From Liolophura sinensis (taxonomy: Eukaryota > Mollusca > Polyplacophora > Chitonida > Chitonidae), in the NCBI RefSeq assembly GCF_032854445.1, contig NC_088299.1:9355608-9419607 (forward strand): a stretch of 64,000 nt of DNA. Direction: 5' to 3'. The notes under the pieces were generated by a model. That model did not search any database and had not been told where the DNA came from. It saw only the letters and a list, made by a program, of their open reading frames with translations. Each line of letters opens with the position of its first letter. Within the stretch, counting starts at the first letter, position 1. Below, piece by piece: positions 57,555 through 64,000 of this stretch. A program made the position numbers and the translations under genes.

Positions 57555-59444
57555 ATGATGCCTCTAACACTTGTCTCGGCTGCGGTCTGTCTGTGTGTCA
57601 GTGTGTACGGCTGGGGTGAGGTGGATCAACAACAGTACTACCCCAGCGACCCTTATGGACCATATCCTTCAGGTAACGCCATATATTTCTAGTCCAATCA
57701 TCAGCGTTTTCTTATTAACTGATCATGTGCTGTGTGTTGAGTAAGTTTTAGAAATTCCATAATTTACTAGATGTAAAAATTATGTGACAAATGTTAAGGA
57801 TCTGGGCTCAGTTTCACAAAGATGTCGTACGTGCACCCTAATCGCACATTGAGGACAATAGTACGGTGATAATAACGTACAAAATGTCGTACGACAAATG
57901 TACGATAAAAAATATGTCTTATACCGCTTGGTGAAATTGGGCCAATGTGCAAAATTTAACATATAACATTTAACACAGATGTAAAAAGCTGTTTGGAGTG
58001 AAACAAAATGACGTATTCTTTGAACAGCTGTGTCTGTTACAAATCGTTTTTTTACCACTGGGTGGAGATTCTCTGTCTATTATGATTCTTTTTGTCATTT
58101 AGGTCACTCATATGGACATTTCGGCAGAGATGAACGCCAGGGACCCGTGGGAGGTGTCGAAAGGCCCGGAATAAGAGGTGTCCAAAGACCCAGAATGGGA
58201 GGTTTGGAAAGACCCGGACAGCGAGACGATAGACTAAGTCCAAAATCACCTCACGCTCATGACAATAAAATGGGTACGTTACTTCTTTTGAAATAGAATA
58301 TAGAATACAGGCCAAGTAAGATAGTGGTTATATCGGTGTCAGTACACTTTGTTGAGTGTCTTGCCGGAGGTGAAACAGCAGAATAACTATGCTATGGCTG
58401 AATTGATATCTAGTTGCTGCTAGCGGCTAATTGCAATATTGTTGAAAAAAACTTTCCTGTACAGTATAACGTAATTGTGAGTTGTAGAGTTTATTGTGCT
58501 GCCTTTCTTTGTAGTTTGCCCACTTGTTCAGCTGCTCATTGTGAAATACATTTTTTTACAGGTAAACTGACGTCATGACAAAGCATTGCCATAAACTTTA
58601 CACCCTCCGCGCAATATAGCAATCAATATTATAGTTTAGTAATGTTTTTTCGTTTGTTTTTTAATCAGGAGACCCACATAACCCCACTGGTCATTACAGA
58701 AAAAATGCGCATCAAGGTTCCGTGCTGCAAACACAGGGAGGTAATAGAGGTGCCGGAAATCCCGGGCAAAGGATTGCCGGACGTCCCGGAGGTGCCGGTA
58801 GACCCGGGCAGAGAGGTGCTAGAGGTCCCGGAGATACTAGCAGACCCGGTCGAGCAGGTGCAAGTGGTGCCGGAAGACCCGGACGGGGAGGTGCCCGAAA
58901 GGTTGGCGGTGCTGGTGTTGCTGGAAAAGCTGGCACACCTAACAGCCATCACGTATATTCCGCTAAGAAATTACCACAGCCGGAAAATTACGTCAACCCG
59001 CAGGACGCCGTGGCCAGCTCTGTTCTCAGAACCACTGACCAGTATTTCTACAAACCCGCACCTGTTGGCTTTGACCACATCATCACAAACATCAATGGTG
59101 GGTACAACAAAGAATACGGTGTCTTCACAGCTCCGGTGCCAGGGATATATTCCATCAACTACCACGTACAAACCAAGAAAGGTAGCACCAAAGAAGCCCA
59201 TGTGGATCTGACGCAGAACGGAGAAGTCGTGAACTCGGCCAAGGCAGAAGGTGATTGTGTCACGGCGTCCAACTCCGCCGTCCTCTACCTTGACCAGTTT
59301 GACCGGCTCAGTGTGAACGGTCGTGAAGGAACCGTGATTGGTTGTGAAAATAACGGCTTTTGTAGCTTTAGCGTGTCTCTGGTGAAGCAGGGGAAATTCT
59401 ATGATCAGAAAGTTGCCAGAGCTGTCCCCATGGGTAAATGGTAA
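57555..59444 (+). CDS. C1q gene 3: secreted C1q-domain protein with Gly-rich linker
   Basis: A secreted protein of 354 residues in three exons: 57555-57672 (signal peptide MMPLTLVSAAVCLCVSVYG and an acidic/aromatic stretch), 58103-58273 (57 codons, GLERPG/GVQRP-like repeats) and 58669-59444. All introns are phase 1 with AG/GT borders, so the middle exon can be skipped without breaking the frame. Residues about 119-186 are Gly-rich with short Gly-X-Y runs (GRPGGAGRPGQRGARGPG). The C1q domain covers about 204-342 with GVFTAPVPG, NSAVLYLDQFDRLSVNG and CENNGFC. The start could be the Met codon at 57555 or 57558; both leave the signal peptide intact. MITE A lies in intron 1. Closest relative in the window is gene 2. 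Confidence 0.92.
57804..57943. mobile_element. MITE family A, copy 2
   Basis: 140 bp with inverted ends (GGGCTCAGTTTCACAAAG left; GGTGAAATTGGGCC right) and the shared TCGTACGACAAATGTACGAT interior. Sits in intron 1 of C1q gene 3. Confidence 0.8.
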
Positions 59445-59484
59445 ATCACCATTTTAATTTTATAACAAATGCAACACATTCATA

Positions 59485-59490
59485 AATAAA
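59485..59490 (+). terminator. Poly(A) signal of C1q gene 3
   Basis: AATAAA about 40 bp after the stop codon; another AATAAA-like run follows near 59600. Confidence 0.6.
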
Positions 59491-59637
59491 CAATTACTTC
59501 GATTACTTCGAGCTCAAAGAAATTTCACTCTGTCTCTTTTAAAATGTGAAAGCTGGATTTTCTTAATTATGTTCTTTAATTACATACAGACCTGGAAATG
59601 AAATAAAAAATCTTGCTAATATTGAAATAAGGTGACG

Positions 59638-59756
59638 TATTTATTTGATTATTAATATGATTGGTGTATTTACGTAGTACTCAGGAATAGCTCAACTATA
59701 GGACGACGACCAGCCTTACGGTGGGAGATAACCGGATAGGGTCCGTTGGAAGGTTT
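59638..59756 (-). mobile_element. SINE family 1, diverged 3' fragment
   Basis: Minus-strand tail and body recognised by TATTTATTTGATT, ACGTAGTACTCAGGAATA and GGTGGGAGATAACCGG. Confidence 0.65.
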
Positions 59757-60277
59757 TTATTGTTCTGTACAACGGTGATGTAATTTGATGTAAAGACATC
59801 CTGGAAAGTTTTTAACTTTAAGGCCATAATATGTGTTTTGGATTACTGGATAATGTCACACACGAGATGTAAACCATCACCCTTCCTCAGGTAGTCGACA
59901 AATCTCAAAACTTCCACATCCACATCGGAAACAAGCAAGGATACCCGGATCTGGAGACTGCAGAATTCGATCGCTTTTTGTGCAGCCTTATTGAGAACGA
60001 GCGGAGAGGTTGGTGTAGCTGTTTGCGCCTGTCTAACCTTTGTTGAAGGTCACGTGTCTTCTATCGATGTGGTGTGCATATTCGTACTTTACACATGGAA
60101 AATTTCGTTAAAGGTGGTTGATCTTCCCTGAGTATTTCTGTTTCATTCGCCCATAAAGCTGGCCCCTATCGAATATGTCCAAAAATTTTTGGATGTATGT
60201 ATAGGTAGATTACAGCGTTTACGATGACTCAGTGTCGCATATCTTTGGGCTAGCATCTCAAAACGTTTTTGGGACAC

Positions 60278-60530
60278 CCGTGGACGAGGTTAGCGTGCCA
60301 GCGTGGCTGAATGACCCAGGAGCCTCTCCCAATGCGGTCGCTGTGAGTTCAAATCCAGCTCATGCTGGCTTCCTCTCCGTCGGTACGCGGGAAGTTTTGC
60401 AGCAACCTGCGGATGGTCGAGGAGTTTCTCCGGGCGATGCTCGGTTTCTCTCACCATAAAACCGGACTCCGTCGTAAAATGAACTATTGTAAAGTGCGGT
60501 GTAAACCACTAATCAAGCAAATCAATCAAA
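60278..60530 (+). mobile_element. SINE family 1, old near-complete copy
   Basis: Plus-strand copy with head remnant, intact B-box GAGTTCAAATCC, body and a tail that has drifted to ATCAAGCAAATCAATC. Confidence 0.8.
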
Positions 60531-60859
60531 AAACATGAAGGACAAGCGGAATATCTGTAGAGATTTCATGGTGTTTGTTATGCCGTGGTCAAGTGGGTAA
60601 AGGCGCTTTCCCTTTCAATCACTAGGACACACAAGGTGCTCGTTCAGTAAAGGGGGGGGGGGGGATGTAGATTCCCTCGCTGTCACTGATAATCATTTCA
60701 TACTGGATTGTATTTTTCTTAGGGCAAAGCTGTTATTAATATACAAGACTAAGAGCATAGGGAGTAATTTTGTTCCTGTTTTTTTTTTTTTTTGTTGTTT
60801 TTTTTTCTTTTAGTTGTACGCCGTACTCAAGAACTTTTCACACTGCTACAATGTGACAT

Positions 60860-61060
60860 AGAGAGTAAAACCCAGAGCAGTTACGACAGTATTATATCTG
60901 GCATGTACGTGATCATGCGTATTTCCAGTGAAATCTGGCTTCTTGTCACTTCACTTCGTTAGGATTCTATTCCACCTGTTCTTGTAAATCCTAAGTAACA
61001 GCAATGTACAGACTCCCAAACACCATGGCTTGAGCAGAATTTGATAAAAAAGAAAGCTCG
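60860..61060 (+). repeat. Dispersed repeat D, diverged
   Basis: Old copy recognisable by AAACCCAGAGCAGTTACGAC, CAGTGAAATCTGGCTTCTTG and GCTTGAGCAGAATTTG. Confidence 0.5.
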
Positions 61061-61800
61061 GCAGTTCTCAACGGATACTAATAAATTTTAAAATGTGCGG
61101 ATTAATTGGTAGCTTTCATAAACCACACACGATCACTCTTTTTAATGAAAGATAAGGAACACAAAGTAATCTTTCAACATGAAAAAACTTTTTTTTTTTT
61201 TGTAAGAGATAAACCTGCAAAAACCACGTCCTACTTGGAGTAGTGAATGCTTCAAATATTAAAAGCTCATGTAAAGAGAACAACCCTATCTGATCGACCC
61301 AAAACTTACTCAAGCAAAAAAGTAACAAAAATCACACAACCAAATATTCAAATTAACATTACCACCTTTTTTGTATGATAATCGATCGTTGCACAAATTA
61401 AGATGAAAATCAGACCTGCGTATCTGGCGTGGCTGTTTAGTAACAAGAAGAAGGAGTCAGATTTCTACTATCGTTATATAATTTAAATACCTGGTTTAGG
61501 TTGTTAAAGATAATGAAACAAAGCTGTGACCTGTGACGATCCAGATCTATACGATGTCTTTTGAAAGAACAGAAAGACGACATTAAAAAGTAGAATGGTT
61601 TATGATTATTTTCCCGTCTGAATTAGCAATATGTACTTGATCGACACAAATCCATTGACTAATCATTTTCTTCATCTTTCTCCTGCCATAAATCTAACCG
61701 CTACCATATAAGTGAAATATTTGCATCATGAAAAACTAATGAAATTAACATCTTTCCTTTAAAAACTCATTTAAGATGTCATATTTATTTTGTTTGTATA
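61061..61800. other. Gene-free interval
   Basis: AT-rich with no recognised feature except a SINE-like scrap near 61685-61715. Confidence 0.35.
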
Positions 61801-62020
61801 TTTCTAGGATACCTGTGACCATTTGCCAACTATCACACTTTCATCGTTGCTGTGGTTTTACTTTCTATGCTGTTGTCTTCTATTTAAGCATTTACATGAA
61901 CAATTAGAATGAAGCCTTACCTGATGTGAACTGACAAGAGGCCTGATTTCCCCGCTTACGTCTGAACATTTATCAACTATTACACTGTCGTTGAGGCTGT
62001 GGTTTTACTCTCGCGCGTTA
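61801..62020 (-). repeat. Dispersed repeat D, two inverted partial copies
   Basis: Minus-strand versions of the left part of repeat D, near 61805-61915 and 61925-62015 (CATTTGCCAACTATCACACT; GTCGTTGAGGCTGTGGTTTT). Confidence 0.55.
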
Positions 62021-62535
62021 TTTCCTGTATGACGGCGTAAAACATCAATCCAATAAATAAAACAAATAAATATTTTCTGCATGAGAAGCCAGACTTTGTG
62101 CACAGAAATCACAGTACATAAAACCCCAAGTACAACATGACGTAAAGCCGCAGTCTGTAGTGGTTGCGGGATTCGAACTCCTTTACGTAAAATCAAAGTA
62201 TATACAGAATATTGGCCTACTTATTATAAAACTTTGTAACACAACTATATCTCAAATATTTTATTTTATTATAAACCTTTTTTAAAACTCAATTTTTGTC
62301 ATTGCAATGACCAAATTTATCAATCACTTAAAGTTTTTACAGTATTTTGAATTATGTCGTATTATATAATGCATGTCACATAATTCCATATTATCTAATA
62401 TTATCATAATGTTAGTTAAAAACTAAAAAGATAGAAATTTTTTTAACATATGTTATTCAAAGAGTATTTATAAAAGTCAACAAAAGACCTCTGCACATCT
62501 TGAGATAAATGTAGTATATGTAGAGTTGAAATATG
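62021..62535. other. Gene-free AT-rich interval
   Basis: A SINE tail scrap (GACGGCGTAAAACATCAATC) lies at 62032-62070. The rest is AT-rich without recognised features. Confidence 0.35.
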
Positions 62536-62880
62536 TTGAGTTCCCATGGCAATAAGATTAAAGTGGTTGTAACCAGCTCGCATGAGTTACCGTGGCAACG
62601 GAAGAAGGTAGTTGTTTTCTGACACCAACTCTCGTGGGTTACCATGGCAATGGTAGAATTCTGTTGTTTTCTTCAAGCAGCTCTCGTAAGTTACCATGGC
62701 ACCGATAGAAAGTGATTTTTTTCTGACACCAACTCTTATAACTTACCACGGCAACAGTAGAAAGTGGATGTTTCTGACAGCAGCTCTAGTGAGTTACCAC
62801 GGTAACAGTAGAAGGTAGTTACTTTCTAACACCAGTTCAAGTTGGTCACCATGGCAGCGGTAGAAGGTTACCATGGTGAG
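62536..62880. repeat. 52-bp tandem array bearing X-box-like palindromes
   Basis: Six to seven units, each with a core close to GTTACCATGGCAAC: 62540, 62586, 62638, 62690, 62742, 62793, 62845, with a further partial core near 62867. Spacing is 51-52 bp over most of the array. The cores at 62586 (GTTACCGTGGCAAC) and 62793 (GTTACCACGGTAAC) fit the RFX X-box pattern GTNRCC-N(0-3)-RGYAAC apart from an extra spacer base. The linker is T-rich with TTCTGACACCA. Confidence 0.85.
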
Positions 62881-63102
62881 AGGAGATCGAAGGTTACTGT
62901 GATTCTTGGGTGCAACATGAGGATCTTGGAGGGAGGGATTCTTGTATTGTGTTTCCAAAGCGGATAAAAAACAAGGCAATTTAGGAAAATAGATTCATGC
63001 TAAACATGGCAATTATTCAGCTAAAAAAAATGTCAAGAAATGATTCTGCTGAATCAGAGTTCAACAATGTCTCGGTTAAGGATGATAGGGCTCCAAAGTT
63101 CA

Positions 63103-63108
63103 TTTAAT
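63103..63108 (-). terminator. Possible poly(A) signal of C1q gene 4
   Basis: ATTAAA variant on the minus strand about 65 bp after the stop codon. Confidence 0.35.
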
Positions 63109-63173
63109 GATAGAGTCGATGACAAACCATCATATAAATATCCGATTTAGAATTTGTGTTATGGCGTTGAGGA

Positions 63174-63820
63174 CTAATACGGGTATGTACTCTGCGGAAA
63201 ACTGCCTGCGCTGAGCAGTCCAACATTAAAGCTACAGAAGGCTTGACCTGTTTCACAGAAGATTGCCGTTCCGGCTCGTCCCTGGACGCTCAGTCGATCA
63301 TATCGAGCCAGGAACAGAATTGCTGAGTTGGAGGCCATACCGGCTACGCCTTGACCACGGGCAGAGTTTACAACTCGACCGTTCCTCAACAGGTTCAATA
63401 TTGCGGGCTTATTAGTTCTGGGCTGGCTCGCTGCGTGGTAAGTCACGATGTAAATACCGTCGACTGGTGCCGTGAAAACGCCATATGTGTAGTCGTAACC
63501 CCGTCCAACGTTCGTGACGATGTTGTTAAAAATAACATCTCCATCTGTGTAGAACGTCTGGCTGGACCGACTGGTAGCGGAAAACGCCACTACCTGTGAC
63601 GTGTACTGGGGGGAATATCGGTATTCATACGTCGACCGCTGTGGCTGGGCAGGGGGCCATGGGTAGTTGGGTTGGTACTGGCCAGACCGAACATCGCCAA
63701 CGGAACGAGGCCCTGGACCGTACGTTCCATCAGGAACTCTCTGGCCGTACTCCACACCCCTGCTGTTTACGGCATATCTGTGCTGCTCATTTCTGTAGCC
63801 ATAATTTGGCTGATTCCGAT
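63174..63820 (-). CDS. C1q gene 4: C1q-domain protein, last exon
   Basis: The terminal exon begins after TTTTCAG and continues a phase-1 junction, as in the other three genes; 215 residues are encoded in the window. The N-terminal 75 residues are Tyr/Pro/Gly/Gln-rich (NYPWPPAQPQRS). The C1q domain follows, with TFYTDGDVIFNNIVTN, YGVFTAPVDGIYIVTYHA, NSAILFLARYDRLSVQG and CETGQAFC. The signal-peptide exon should lie beyond 64000, since 63878-64000 is SINE. It is the most diverged of the four. An internal GTG read as a start would shorten it but is not needed. Confidence 0.88.
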
Positions 63821-63877
63821 CTGAAAATTAGCAAACCCAAAGCAATGTTATCACTGTAGAAAAATGCATTTGATTTT

Positions 63878-64000
63878 TTTTTTTTTTTTTTTTTTTTGAT
63901 TGGTGTTTTACGCCGTACTCAAGAATATTTCACTTATACGACGGCGGCCAGCATTATGGTGGGTGGAAAACGGGCACAGCCCGGGGGAAACCTTCTCACG
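63878..64000 (-). mobile_element. SINE family 1, cut by the window edge
   Basis: Minus-strand copy beginning with a long T tract and body identical in places to the 29.2-kb copy. Likely in the intron of C1q gene 4. Confidence 0.9.

Overview
This looks like nuclear genomic DNA of a metazoan, most likely a mollusc or another lophotrochozoan. The genes have GT-AG introns and TATA boxes. The encoded proteins are typical animal families: C1q-domain proteins, a Toll-like receptor, a rhodopsin-class GPCR and a P5B ATPase. The intergenic DNA is packed with tRNA-derived SINEs, MITE-like elements and minisatellites. The phylum is inferred from the C1q richness and SINE style, not proved. One 200-base run of N (47540-47739) marks an assembly gap.

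Layout. 2.5-9.7 kb (minus): the 5' end of an ATP13A-type P5B ATPase gene, three coding exons, continuing past the left edge. 10-16.6 kb: mostly repeats, plus one unidentified candidate terminal exon. 16.9-20.4 kb (minus): C1q gene 1. 25.5-26.5 kb (plus): an intronless orphan GPCR. 29.6-30.5 kb: a 48-bp minisatellite. 31.7-33.6 kb (plus): C1q gene 2. 35.8-36.7 kb: nested MITEs. 37.6-38.3 kb: a solo LTR with target-site duplication. 40.9-43.4 kb (minus): an intronless Toll-like receptor. 44.1-46.3 kb: a SINE and two retroelement relics. 48.1-49.3 kb: a broken or incomplete C-type lectin gene. 49.4-55.3 kb: dispersed repeats and a GIY-YIG retroelement relic. 57.6-59.4 kb (plus): C1q gene 3. 63.2-63.8 kb (minus): C1q gene 4, whose first exon lies off the right edge.

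The common thread is innate immunity. Four secreted C1q-domain genes share one design: a signal-peptide exon ending in phase 1, a glycine-rich or repetitive linker, and a single-exon C1q domain with a cysteine pair near its end. They lie in the same 47 kb as a TLR and a C-type lectin remnant. C1q genes 2 and 3 are nearly identical across the C1q domain but not in the linker, which suggests recent duplication or gene conversion. The linker of gene 1 is itself a 30-bp coding minisatellite. The ATPase and the GPCR have no evident functional link to this set.

Most of the window is repeat DNA. I see at least three SINE families, three MITE families, several dispersed repeats and about eight tandem arrays. 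One array, at 62.5-62.9 kb, repeats a motif resembling the RFX X-box every 52 bp.
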